Shown: in pieces, positions 1 to 6,391 of the stretch
How the letters are laid out: every line of letters begins with the position of its first letter
Position numbering within the stretch: position 1 is the stretch's first letter
Origin: Cyclobacteriaceae bacterium
GTDB taxonomy: Bacteria; Bacteroidota; Bacteroidia; Cytophagales; Cyclobacteriaceae
Length of the DNA stretch: 7,615 nt
Direction of reading: 5' to 3'
Assembly: GCA_019751475.1 (NCBI GenBank)
Contig: JAIENH010000187.1
Coordinates: forward strand, 1-7,615
The notes under the pieces: model-generated
Databases searched by the model: none
What the model was told of the DNA's origin: nothing
Seen by the model: the letters and a program-made list of their open reading frames with translations, nothing else
Position numbers and translations under genes: made by a program

Positions 1-18
1 CGTGTGCTCTTCCGATCT
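1..18. other. Illumina adapter remnant (not genomic)
   Basis: The first 18 bases, CGTGTGCTCTTCCGATCT, are identical to the 3' end of the reverse-complemented TruSeq read-1 adapter (the sequence ending ...GTGTGCTCTTCCGATCT). This is library adapter left at a contig end and should be trimmed. Genomic sequence begins at about base 19. A GTG at 4-6 inside the adapter opens the reading frame of the following gene and creates a false N-terminal extension. Confidence 0.95.
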
Positions 19-19
19 C

Positions 20-82
20 ATGGACAATGGCAGGACAAGTGTATGGACCTCGGTGATCAAGCACGCAGACCTGGAAAAATAA
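20..82 (+). CDS. possible 3' end of an unidentified upstream gene (partial)
   Basis: Just after the adapter one frame reads ...DNGRTSVWTSVIKHADLEK and stops at TAA 80-82, five bases before the ATG of the next gene. The composition (charged residues, Trp, a Lys-rich end) looks like a natural protein C-terminus, and the tight spacing to the next ATG is typical of genes in one operon. Only about 20 codons are visible and the 5' part is lost at the contig end, so I cannot name a family. It could also be chance read-through of a short intergenic stretch. Confidence 0.35.
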   Translation: MDNGRTSVWTSVIKHADLEK

Positions 83-87
83 AAGCT

Positions 88-993
88 ATGCAACGAACCA
101 TCATTTTTCTGCTGTTGACTTCGCTTTCGCTTAAAGCCCAAGTGCCCACACCCATTGAGAGTTCATTGGTTATTCTGGATGTTAAGACCAAGACACAACA
201 AATAATCCTGAAGGAAGACCGGCACTTTGAAGCGCCCAACTGGGCCCGCGATGGAAGTTATTTACTTATCAATGCCTATGGAAAACTGGAAAGGATAAGT
301 GTGAAGGGTGAGAAAATGGGTACGGTGTCAACTGGCATAGCCGATCAATGCAACAATGACCACGGCTTTAGCTTCGATGGCAAATTATTAGTTATCAGTC
401 ACAACGATGCGAGGATGGCACCCTCAAATAACTCACGCATTTTTGTTCTGGCGGAAGGGGAGGCACCACGATTAGTTACCGAAAAATTTCCAAGTTACTG
501 GCATGGCATTAGTCCTGATGGGCAGTGGTTGTTGTATTGCGCTATGCGCGATGAGCAATGGGACATTTACAAGATCTCGGTGGCGGGTGGTGAAGAAATT
601 CGATTGACCAATGCTTCCGGCTTGGACGATGGCCCGGAATACAGTTACGATGGCCAGTGGATTTATTTCAATTCTCACCGTACGGGTCGCATGCACGTAT
701 ATCGCATGAAACCTGATGGTTCTGAGCAAGAGCAACTCACCGCGGATCAATTTGATAATTGGTTTCCGCACCCTTCACCCGACAATCAGTCTATTGTCTA
801 TATCTCGTATCTCCACGATCAGAAAGGTCAGCATCCGTTTGGCAAGGATGTGAAGATCCGCATCATGAATGTGCAAACAAAAAAGATAGACGACCTCACA
901 CCCGTCTTTTACGGAGGCCAGGGAAGCTTCAATGTACCGAGCTGGTCACCCGATGGTTCAAAGGTGGCGTTCGTCCGTTACCGAAAAAAATAA
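88..993 (+). CDS. exported TolB-like PD40 beta-propeller protein
   Basis: The 301-residue product begins with a signal peptide (MQRTIIFLLLTSLSLKAQ, likely cleaved around residue 17) and has no lipobox cysteine, so it is probably periplasmic or secreted. The rest is a run of WD40-like PD40 blades, each carrying a W/H-x-SPDG-type turn: NWARDGSYLL, GFSFDGKLLV, HGISPDGQWLLY, EYSYDGQWIYF, HPSPDNQSIVY and the C-terminal SWSPDGSKVAFV. Blades alternate with strands such as DIYKISVAGGEEIRLT. This matches the C-terminal propeller of TolB and the many free-standing Bacteroidota homologues, which have no settled role; no TolB N-terminal domain or catalytic domain is present. The ATG at 88 is chosen because it places the signal peptide at the N-terminus; the longer frame opening at base 4 starts in adapter DNA. 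It converges on the FrnE-like gene with a 3-base gap. The fold is clear and the function unknown. Confidence 0.85.
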   Translation: MQRTIIFLLLTSLSLKAQVPTPIESSLVILDVKTKTQQIILKEDRHFEAPNWARDGSYLLINAYGKLERISVKGEKMGTVSTGIADQCNNDHGFSFDGKLLVISHNDARMAPSNNSRIFVLAEGEAPRLVTEKFPSYWHGISPDGQWLLYCAMRDEQWDIYKISVAGGEEIRLTNASGLDDGPEYSYDGQWIYFNSHRTGRMHVYRMKPDGSEQEQLTADQFDNWFPHPSPDNQSIVYISYLHDQKGQHPFGKDVKIRIMNVQTKKIDDLTPVFYGGQGSFNVPSWSPDGSKVAFVRYRKK

Positions 994-996
994 TTG

Positions 997-1686
997 CTAA
1001 CAAGCAGGATCATCAATGGCGCAAGCATTGCTATCGGCCTGCACCGGTTTTGCCAATTGCCGAAAGGCGTTCATGAATGTTTCAGGCGACTGTGCCCCTG
1101 AAATTCCATACTGTCCGTTGATAATATAGAATGGCACCCCACTTACACCGCGTTGGTGATTGAGTTGTTCGGCTTCTGTCACTTCTTTTTTTCCTTCGTC
1201 TGATTGAAGCAGCGAGGTAACTTTTTCTTTAGAAAGTCCCGCGCGCACTGCAACGGCAATCAGGTCTTCTTTTTTCGACAAATCGATTCCTTCTTCGAAA
1301 TAAGCTTTCATCATGGCCTCCTTGGCGGCTTCTTGTTTTCCTTCCTGGCGGGCATACCAGATAATGCGATGCGCATCAAATGTATTGGGCGATACCTTTT
1401 GCTTTTCGAAATTAAAATCCAAGCCCTCTCCACTGGCTACTTCGGTTACGTGTTGCGTGATTTGACTATAACGTTCTGCGCCCCCAAATTTTTTTGTCAG
1501 GTAGGCTTTTTGATCAGCGCCTTCCATTGGCATGTGTGGATTAAGTTGAAACGGAGAATACGTGATATCGAAATCAAATGTATCACTCAACTGGGCCACT
1601 GCTTTTTCAAGCCTCCGTTTCCCAATGTAGCACCAAGGGCAGACTACATCAGAGACTACTTCAATAGAGACAACAGGTTTATTCAT
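997..1686 (-). CDS. FrnE-like DsbA-family thiol oxidoreductase
   Basis: This 229-residue protein belongs to the DsbA/2-hydroxychromene-2-carboxylate isomerase-like thioredoxin-fold group, FrnE type. The active-site motif CPWC is at residues 16-19, in the family context SDVVCPWCYIGKRRLE. The helical insertion follows (residues about 60-170, with NTFDAHRIIWYA at 101-112). The cis-proline loop GVSGVPFYIINGQYGISGAQ lies at 180-199. No signal peptide is present, so it should act in the cytoplasm on protein or small-molecule disulfides. The last residues hold a second cysteine pair, C222 and C229. The ATG at 1686 is preferred over the in-frame ATG at 1722 because family proteins begin only a few residues before the first beta strand, and the extra 12 residues (MAFCFRQNEFVN) are not family-like. 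It is divergent from ahcY and ends 3 bases from the convergent propeller gene. The physiological substrate is unknown. Confidence 0.9.
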   Translation of the reverse strand: MNKPVVSIEVVSDVVCPWCYIGKRRLEKAVAQLSDTFDFDITYSPFQLNPHMPMEGADQKAYLTKKFGGAERYSQITQHVTEVASGEGLDFNFEKQKVSPNTFDAHRIIWYARQEGKQEAAKEAMMKAYFEEGIDLSKKEDLIAVAVRAGLSKEKVTSLLQSDEGKKEVTEAEQLNHQRGVSGVPFYIINGQYGISGAQSPETFMNAFRQLAKPVQADSNACAIDDPAC

Positions 1687-1766
1687 GTTCACGAACTCGT
1701 TTTGTCTAAAACAAAATGCCATAGAGAAGGTTCCGAAAACCTTCCGTCAAATTAAAACCTTCTTAT

Positions 1767-1774
1767 TACCTTTG
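1767..1774 (+). promoter_or_regulatory. Bacteroidota -7 element for ahcY
   Basis: TACCTTTG matches the Bacteroidota primary-sigma -7 consensus TAnnTTTG at every fixed position and lies 31 bases before the ahcY ATG. This would give a transcript with a short A-rich leader of roughly 25 bases. No TTG is found at the expected -33 spacing, so the call rests on the -7 element and its position. The leader is too short for a SAH or SAM riboswitch. Confidence 0.5.
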
Positions 1775-1805
1775 CGCCTCAATCTTCGAAAAAACGCAAA
1801 AAACA

Positions 1806-3110
1806 ATGGTAGCTGAGAAACTTAACTTCAAGGTAAAAGACCTTTCCCTGGCCGAATGGGGCCGTAAAGAAATTAAATTGGCCGAAGCCGAAATGCCCGG
1901 CTTAATGGCCCTGCGTGAGGAATTTGGCCAGAGCAAGCCGCTGAAGAATGCGCGCATTGCAGGCTGCCTTCACATGACCATCCAAACGGCTGTTCTCATT
2001 GAGACACTCGTGGAGTTGGGTGCCGAAGTTACCTGGTCATCATGCAATATCTTTTCTACACAAGACCATGCCGCAGCAGCCATCGCTAAAGCTGGTATTC
2101 CGGTTTTTGCCTGGAAAGGCATGAACGAACAAGAGTTTGACTGGTGTATTGAGCAAACACTCTATGCATTTAAAGATGGGAAGCCACTCAACATGATTTT
2201 GGATGATGGTGGTGACCTCACCAACATGGTGCTTGATAGAAACCCTGAGTTGATCCCTGGCATCAAAGGTATTTCAGAAGAAACTACTACCGGTGTACAC
2301 CGCCTGATTGAGCGTATGAACGCAGGCAAGTTACCCCTTCCCGCTATCAACATCAATGACTCAGTAACCAAGTCAAAATTTGATAATAAGTATGGCTGCA
2401 AGGAATCGTTGGTAGATGCTATCCGCAGGGCTACTGATGTGATGATGGCCGGCAAAGTAGCGGTCGTGGCCGGATACGGAGATGTGGGCAAGGGCTCTGC
2501 TGCCTCCTTGCGTGGTGCAGGTGCCCGCGTGATTGTTACAGAGATCGATCCTATCTGCGCTCTTCAAGCTGCTATGGATGGTTTTGCCGTGAAGCGCATG
2601 GATGATGCCGTAAAAGATGCCGACATCGTGGTAAGTGCCACCGGCAATAGCGGTATCATTGTAAGCCGTCACTTTGAAAAGATGAAAGACAAGGCTATTG
2701 TGTGTAACATTGGTCACTTTGATAATGAAATTGATGTGGCGTGGTTGAATAAGAACGCTGTCAAAGACGAAGTAAAGCCGCAGGTAGATTTATACACCTT
2801 GAAGAATGGCCGTCAAGTGATACTCTTGGCCGAAGGCCGCCTGGTGAATCTTGGCTGCGCTACGGGCCACCCTTCGTTTGTGATGTCGAATTCATTTACA
2901 AACCAGACCCTGGCGCAGATCGAACTGTGGACGAATCACGGCAAGTACGAAAACAAAGTGTACATGCTGCCCAAGCACCTGGATGAAAAGGTAGCACGCC
3001 TGCATTTGAAAAAGATTGGTGTCGAACTGGAAGAGCTCACTCCCGAACAGGCCAAGTACATTGGTGTGGATGTGAAAGGACCTTTCAAGCCAGACTACTA
3101 TCGTTACTAA
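1806..3110 (+). CDS. ahcY: S-adenosylhomocysteine hydrolase (adenosylhomocysteinase)
   Basis: The enzyme reversibly hydrolyses S-adenosylhomocysteine to adenosine and homocysteine, relieving product inhibition of methyltransferases; it is cytosolic and uses tightly bound NAD. The 434 residues match the usual bacterial and human length (about 430). Family landmarks are all present: [13 protein letters not shown] near residue 56; [18 protein letters not shown] from 77; [10 protein letters not shown] at 131-140; [11 protein letters not shown] from 157; the substrate and catalytic lysine/aspartate in [13 protein letters not shown] (K189, D193, C198); the NAD-binding loop GYGDVGKG at 223-230; GHFDNEID with H304; [11 protein letters not shown] with H355; and the C-terminal KPDYYRY that reaches into the neighbouring subunit's NAD site. 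No key residue is missing. The ATG at 1806 follows an A-rich leader and gives the standard N-terminus. It is probably monocistronic, with its own promoter and a strong terminator at 3135-3163. Confidence 0.98.
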   Translation: MVAEKLNFKVKDLSLAEWGRKEIKLAEAEMPGLMALREEFGQSKPLKNARIAGCLHMTIQTAVLIETLVELGAEVTWSSCNIFSTQDHAAAAIAKAGIPVFAWKGMNEQEFDWCIEQTLYAFKDGKPLNMILDDGGDLTNMVLDRNPELIPGIKGISEETTTGVHRLIERMNAGKLPLPAININDSVTKSKFDNKYGCKESLVDAIRRATDVMMAGKVAVVAGYGDVGKGSAASLRGAGARVIVTEIDPICALQAAMDGFAVKRMDDAVKDADIVVSATGNSGIIVSRHFEKMKDKAIVCNIGHFDNEIDVAWLNKNAVKDEVKPQVDLYTLKNGRQVILLAEGRLVNLGCATGHPSFVMSNSFTNQTLAQIELWTNHGKYENKVYMLPKHLDEKVARLHLKKIGVELEELTPEQAKYIGVDVKGPFKPDYYRY

Positions 3111-3112
3111 AC

Positions 3113-3133
3113 TCTCTGCTTGCAAATCAGAGA
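3113..3133 (+). other. small hairpin just after the ahcY stop
   Basis: TCTCTG (3113-3118) and CAGAGA (3128-3133) form a 6-base-pair stem with a 9-base loop. It lies between the ahcY stop codon and the terminator hairpin, one base from the latter, so the ahcY mRNA would end in two stacked hairpins. It has no T-run of its own. It may help stabilise the 3' end or may be chance. Confidence 0.35.
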
Positions 3134-3903
3134 TACCCCGGGGCCACTGCTTCGGGGTTTTTTGTTGCCGGTTCCGGCCGCAGGTATTGACGATCAAAAA
3201 GGGAGTACTTCACGATGACATAGATGGCGCGAAGACCGTCACGCCAATTTATTTTCTTCCCTTCCTGATAGGTTCTGCCATAGTAGGAAATCCCCACTTC
3301 ATAAATACTGATGCCTTTTAACCGGGCAATTTTGCTGGTGACCTCTGGCTCAAAGCCAAACCGGTTTTCCTTTAGTAACAACTTCTGAATTAACTCACGC
3401 CTGAAGCACTTGTAGCCGGTCTCCATATCGGTGAGGTTCAAATCATTAAAAGCATTCGAGATAAAGGTAAGAAGCTTGTTGCCGATAGAATGCCAGAAAA
3501 AAAGTATTCGATGGGGCTTCCCGCCCATGAAGCGCGATCCAAACACCACATCGGCCACGCCAGCGAGCAACGGTCGCAACAGCACATTGTATTCCTGTGG
3601 ATCGTATTCCAGGTCGGCATCCTGAATGATGATAAAATCACCCGTAGCCAGCCCGATTCCCGTACGCACAGCCGCACCCTTTCCTTGATTCACTTGATGA
3701 CGTTCGTATCGCAATTCAAAAGATGGATGGATCAACTGAAACTGCTTCACTGTAGCGGCCGTCTCATCGGTAGATGCATCATCGATGACAATCACTTCCT
3801 TGGAAGTATTTTTTTCAAGAGTGACATCCATGATCTTGCCAAGAACCACAGCAATGGTGCGTTGCTCATTGAATACAGGTACAAGGATGGACAGTACTGA
3901 CAT
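3127..3903 (-). CDS. GT2 glycosyltransferase, polyprenyl/dolichol-phosphate sugar synthase-like
   Basis: This 258-residue, GT-A-fold family 2 glycosyltransferase resembles dolichol-phosphate mannose synthase and bacterial polyprenyl-phosphate glycosyltransferases, which move a sugar from a nucleotide donor to polyprenyl phosphate on the inner membrane face. Visible motifs are VPVFNE (8-13), IDDASTD (40-46) for nucleotide binding, NQGKGAAVRTG (72-82), the metal-binding QDADLEYDP (94-102), FGSRFMGG (121-128), DMETGYKCFRR (159-169) and GFEPEVTSKIA (183-193). Basic residues near 209-217 (GRTYQEGKK) are in the DPMS-like position. There is no C-terminal membrane domain, so it is probably peripheral. 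The ATG is 7 bases after the stop of the ArnT-like gene, so the two are almost certainly cotranscribed. The last dozen codons double as the ahcY terminator on the other strand. The sugar is not predictable from sequence. Confidence 0.9.
   Translation of the reverse strand: MSVLSILVPVFNEQRTIAVVLGKIMDVTLEKNTSKEVIVIDDASTDETAATVKQFQLIHPSFELRYERHQVNQGKGAAVRTGIGLATGDFIIIQDADLEYDPQEYNVLLRPLLAGVADVVFGSRFMGGKPHRILFFWHSIGNKLLTFISNAFNDLNLTDMETGYKCFRRELIQKLLLKENRFGFEPEVTSKIARLKGISIYEVGISYYGRTYQEGKKINWRDGLRAIYVIVKYSLFDRQYLRPEPATKNPEAVAPGYL
3135..3163 (+). terminator. intrinsic terminator of ahcY, inside the end of the GT2 gene
   Basis: CCCCGGGGC (3136-3144) pairs with GCTTCGGGG (3149-3157) to make a 9-pair stem with two G-U wobbles and a CACT loop. 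A3135 and T3158 can add a closing pair, and six T follow (3158-3163). It begins 25 bases after the ahcY stop. The other strand lacks a T-run after the hairpin, so it should terminate only plus-strand transcription. It overlaps the last codons of the convergent glycosyltransferase gene. Confidence 0.88.
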
Positions 3904-3910
3904 GACAACT

Positions 3911-5593
3911 TTATAGTTTAATAAGGCATCTGCGCTGAAGGGTCTTCTCCCGTGTGGCCGGATTGATGAACTCCAGACTTAGTTGTGTCACCGGATAATC
4001 GCCCACGGTGGCAATCACGGTCAAGTCAGGCCTTCTTGCTTTGAAGTCACCCAGGTCAGTCTCTTTGAGAAACACCCAGATGTTTTTTTGTTGAATAATT
4101 TTATCAAAGTCGCCTTCGTAGATTACAAAACCGTTAGAGTAGAAGTCCATGGAGTAGGGCAGCTCAGCTTGATAGCTATATAGCGAATGAGATGTGAGCC
4201 CTGACTCAACTGCTTTTTTTGCCAATGCCGAGCCTGCCTGATGCTCCAACAGTCGCGGATAGAAGACTGTATTCAAAGCAAGATTAATGAATAGGGCAGT
4301 AGCAATGGTAAAGAGGATAAGCCTGGGTTGGGATGAACGTGAAAATAATATAAAGCCCAGGGCCGCCAGGGCTACCATGAAAATACTGATCGTAAGAATG
4401 CCATCCTGAGGAAAGGCTATGGTAACGGTTGTGAGCACCACAAGCACGGTAATGATCATTAGCACTATATGTACCCAGTATACAGTGCGATAGAAAGAAC
4501 CTATCGGTAAAATCATTTTATTCAGTACAAACTTGGCTGTAATGATGGCTCCCAGCGGATACACGATAAAAGCATAGTGCGGAAGTTGGTAGCGACTGGA
4601 AGACAACGCGATGAAGGGCAACAAGAAGCCGAACAGTATCAGGAATTCCTTCTTCCTGGCCTTGCCCATTATGTGAAGGACTACTTCTTTTATTTCGGCC
4701 CAAAGCCCGAGTATTAGTAATAAACTCCACGGTGCAAATGCCCACAAGGTAGAGTGCGTTAGAAAAAATGGCCCTGCATCATTCTCCCATATACTTTCAC
4801 CTGTTATTCTGCCAAAGCTTTGAGTCCAAAAGAAAAATCGCAATCCCGATACTCCCTGCAGCCCATTCACGGTCTTCTCAGGGTGTAAATCAAATTGATG
4901 ATAAAGCCCATACATCATCGGTAGCAATACCACCAACACGATAATAACTCCGACCAGCCACTTGGGATGAAAGAGTGTCTTCCAATCTTTTGTTAAAGCA
5001 AGATGCATGAATGTGCCCATGGCAGGAGCGATGATTCCGATTGGCCCCTTCGCCAACATGGCCATGCCGATACCTACAAAGGCAAGAATGAAATGCAACG
5101 TTTTTTTGCTGGTGAGGTAGGCAGCTAATTGCCAGAGCGAGAAAGCATACCAGCAAAGCAGGTTTGTATCTGTTCGCACGTCATGATTGATTAGAAACAA
5201 AGCCTGCGTGGTGGCGAGAATGGCCGCAGCCAACAGCCCGGTTTGCTTATCGTAATAGAAGCGAGCCAACCGGTAGGTGGAATAAAAAGCAAGCAGCGAG
5301 GCCAGGAAGGCCGGAATGCGGTAAGCTATTTCATTGATGCCAAAGAGACTCATGGAGAGACCAGAGACCCAAAAGAGGAGGGGGGGTTTGTCAAGATACT
5401 CACCACCGCGGTCTGTAAACTCCAAAAAATTTCCACGCTCCAGCATCTCCCGCGTCATAGCCGCGTATTGGCCCGCATCCACGTCCATGATGTCAATCGA
5501 CCATCCAATCATGTATAGAGTGGATACCAGACCTACCGCCCATGCGGTGATTCTCTCAAGACGTAACGCTGCTGTGTTGGCGACTGTACTCAA
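3911..5593 (-). CDS. ArnT-like GT39 membrane glycosyltransferase
   Basis: This 560-residue multi-pass protein is of the ArnT/PMT (GT39/GT83, GT-C fold) type, which transfers a sugar from a polyprenyl-phosphate donor to an envelope acceptor such as lipid A on the outer face of the inner membrane. After a first membrane helix (about 15-33) comes the acidic motif DVDAGQYAAMTREML (37-51), then YLDKPPLLFW (66-75), both family hallmarks. Further ones are HDVRTDTNLLCW (137-148), LAKGPIGI (180-187) and SSSRYQLPHYAFIVYP (331-346). About ten more hydrophobic segments follow, and a soluble C-terminal domain starts around 450 (YSYQAELPYSMDFYSN). The reading frame begins with TTG at 5593: no ATG lies between it and the in-frame upstream stop at 5636-5638, and the next ATG (residue 28, 5512) would cut the first membrane helix. 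It is the first gene of an operon with the GT2 enzyme that could make its donor. The acceptor and sugar are unknown. Confidence 0.88.
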   Translation of the reverse strand: MSTVANTAALRLERITAWAVGLVSTLYMIGWSIDIMDVDAGQYAAMTREMLERGNFLEFTDRGGEYLDKPPLLFWVSGLSMSLFGINEIAYRIPAFLASLLAFYSTYRLARFYYDKQTGLLAAAILATTQALFLINHDVRTDTNLLCWYAFSLWQLAAYLTSKKTLHFILAFVGIGMAMLAKGPIGIIAPAMGTFMHLALTKDWKTLFHPKWLVGVIIVLVVLLPMMYGLYHQFDLHPEKTVNGLQGVSGLRFFFWTQSFGRITGESIWENDAGPFFLTHSTLWAFAPWSLLLILGLWAEIKEVVLHIMGKARKKEFLILFGFLLPFIALSSSRYQLPHYAFIVYPLGAIITAKFVLNKMILPIGSFYRTVYWVHIVLMIITVLVVLTTVTIAFPQDGILTISIFMVALAALGFILFSRSSQPRLILFTIATALFINLALNTVFYPRLLEHQAGSALAKKAVESGLTSHSLYSYQAELPYSMDFYSNGFVIYEGDFDKIIQQKNIWVFLKETDLGDFKARRPDLTVIATVGDYPVTQLSLEFINPATREKTLQRRCLIKL

Positions 5594-5609
5594 TGTTAGT
5601 TGTGGCCGC

Positions 5610-5641
5610 GAAAGGTAGCACCCTTTTTCTATTCGTTACAA
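5610..5641 (-). promoter_or_regulatory. promoter of the GT39-GT2 operon
   Basis: On the minus strand, TTG (5641-5639) is followed after 21 bases by TACCTTTC (5617-5610), seven of eight positions like the Bacteroidota TAnnTTTG -7 element with normal -33/-7 spacing. Transcription would start near 5603, only about ten bases before the TTG start codon at 5593, giving an unusually short leader. Assigned by motif only. Confidence 0.5.
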
Positions 5642-5657
5642 TATGATTTTTAATTTC

Positions 5658-5688
5658 TTGCTTTTTCAAACAAGTAAATCTAATATTG
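5658..5688 (+). promoter_or_regulatory. promoter of the PAP2 gene
   Basis: TTG (5658-5660) and TAATATTG (5681-5688; one mismatch to TAnnTTTG) are 20 bases apart, the spacing expected for the Bacteroidota housekeeping promoter. Transcription would start near 5694, twelve bases before the ATG at 5706. This supports 5706, not the in-frame ATG at 5643 that lies upstream of the promoter, as the true start. Confidence 0.5.
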
Positions 5689-5705
5689 AAACATACGATG
5701 TGACG

Positions 5706-6380
5706 ATGTTACGTGCCGCGAGTAAGTCACCTGCTTCTTTTATATTTTGCCTCTATGGTGGCTCGGTACTGATGCTCTTTATTTTGTCCGCCATTATTGA
5801 AAAAGGAAAAGACGTTCTCTGGATCAATGGACGTAACTCTGATCTGTGGGATATCTTTTTCCAGTTCATCACTCGTTTTGGTGAAGGCTGGGTTTTTGTT
5901 CTACCTGTTTTGATCGCGTTGTTCGTTCGATTTTATTGGGTAGCCGTAGGTTTGGCGATGGCGATTCTCAATGGTATTTTGTGCACTATTGCTAAACGCG
6001 TGATTTTTACTAATGTACCAAGGCCTATAGCCGTGCTGGATGTCAATCAACTACATTTTATTCCAGGCTTGGATGTTCACAGCAGTTTCTCTTTCCCTTC
6101 GGGGCACACAGCGACTATTTTCTGTGCGGCAGTATTTACTTCTTTCCTGGTGCGAAATAAGGTAGTAAGTGTAGTACTTCTATTGTTGGCACTATTGGTG
6201 GGCTACTCCCGCATTTATCTTCTTCAGCATTTTCTCATCGATGTGGCAGGTGGAGCGTGCGTGGGGGTTTTCACGGGCTTCGCGATGGTTTATTTGTTTG
6301 AACGAATCCGGATACCGGCATGGATGTCAAACTATCTTACCATCCGGGTAGCGGCTACTAAATCCGCTATGCTGAAGTAA
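5706..6380 (+). CDS. PAP2-family membrane phosphatase (lipid or polyprenyl phosphate)
   Basis: The 224-residue integral membrane protein carries the type 2 phosphatidic acid phosphatase signature in order: K97...RP (106-107), PSGH (131-134) with the histidine for proton transfer, and SR (168-169) x5 H175 x3 D179, the phospho-histidine nucleophile with its aspartate. About six hydrophobic helices surround these (roughly 13-31, 62-80, 81-96, 134-150, 152-168 and 178-198). Members such as PgpB, LpxE and undecaprenyl-pyrophosphate phosphatases dephosphorylate lipid phosphates on the periplasmic side of the inner membrane; the exact substrate is not readable here. The first motif is slightly long (eight residues between K97 and R106, against six classically), as noted in findings. 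ATG 5706 is preferred over 5643 because of promoter position and the AT-rich, non-family-like extra 21 residues. It is divergent from the GT39-GT2 operon and ends 11 bases from the convergent marR stop. Confidence 0.87.
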   Translation: MLRAASKSPASFIFCLYGGSVLMLFILSAIIEKGKDVLWINGRNSDLWDIFFQFITRFGEGWVFVLPVLIALFVRFYWVAVGLAMAILNGILCTIAKRVIFTNVPRPIAVLDVNQLHFIPGLDVHSSFSFPSGHTATIFCAAVFTSFLVRNKVVSVVLLLLALLVGYSRIYLLQHFLIDVAGGACVGVFTGFAMVYLFERIRIPAWMSNYLTIRVAATKSAMLK

Positions 6381-6391
6381 TGTTCCTTTGG

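Noticed and set aside
4..87. N-terminal extension of the propeller protein starting at the GTG at base 4
   Set aside because: It starts in adapter sequence and would bury a clear signal peptide that begins at the ATG at 88.
1687..1722. Longer start of the FrnE-like gene at 1722 (12 extra residues)
   Set aside because: The extra residues are not family-like, and the ATG at 1686 sits just before the first beta strand as in homologues.
1748..1755. Minus-strand TTAATTTG as a promoter for the FrnE-like gene
   Set aside because: It has one mismatch to the -7 consensus, and the nearest upstream TTG is 24 bases away, too far for a convincing pair.
1204..1755. Long plus-strand open frame opposite the FrnE-like gene, and similar frames opposite ahcY, GT2, GT39 and yceI
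   Set aside because: The products are low-quality shadow translations with no recognisable domains, fully antisense to strongly supported genes.
1775..1805. SAH or SAM riboswitch upstream of ahcY
   Set aside because: The predicted leader is only about 25-30 A-rich bases with no stem structure, too short for any known SAH or SAM riboswitch.
5643..5705. Upstream start of the PAP2 gene at 5643
   Set aside because: The added 21 residues are encoded by AT-rich DNA that contains the likely promoter (TTG 5658, TAATATTG 5681).
6349..6369. TAGCGG/CCGCTA stem at the end of the PAP2 gene as a terminator
   Set aside because: It has a nine-base loop and no T-run on either strand, and it lies within coding sequence.
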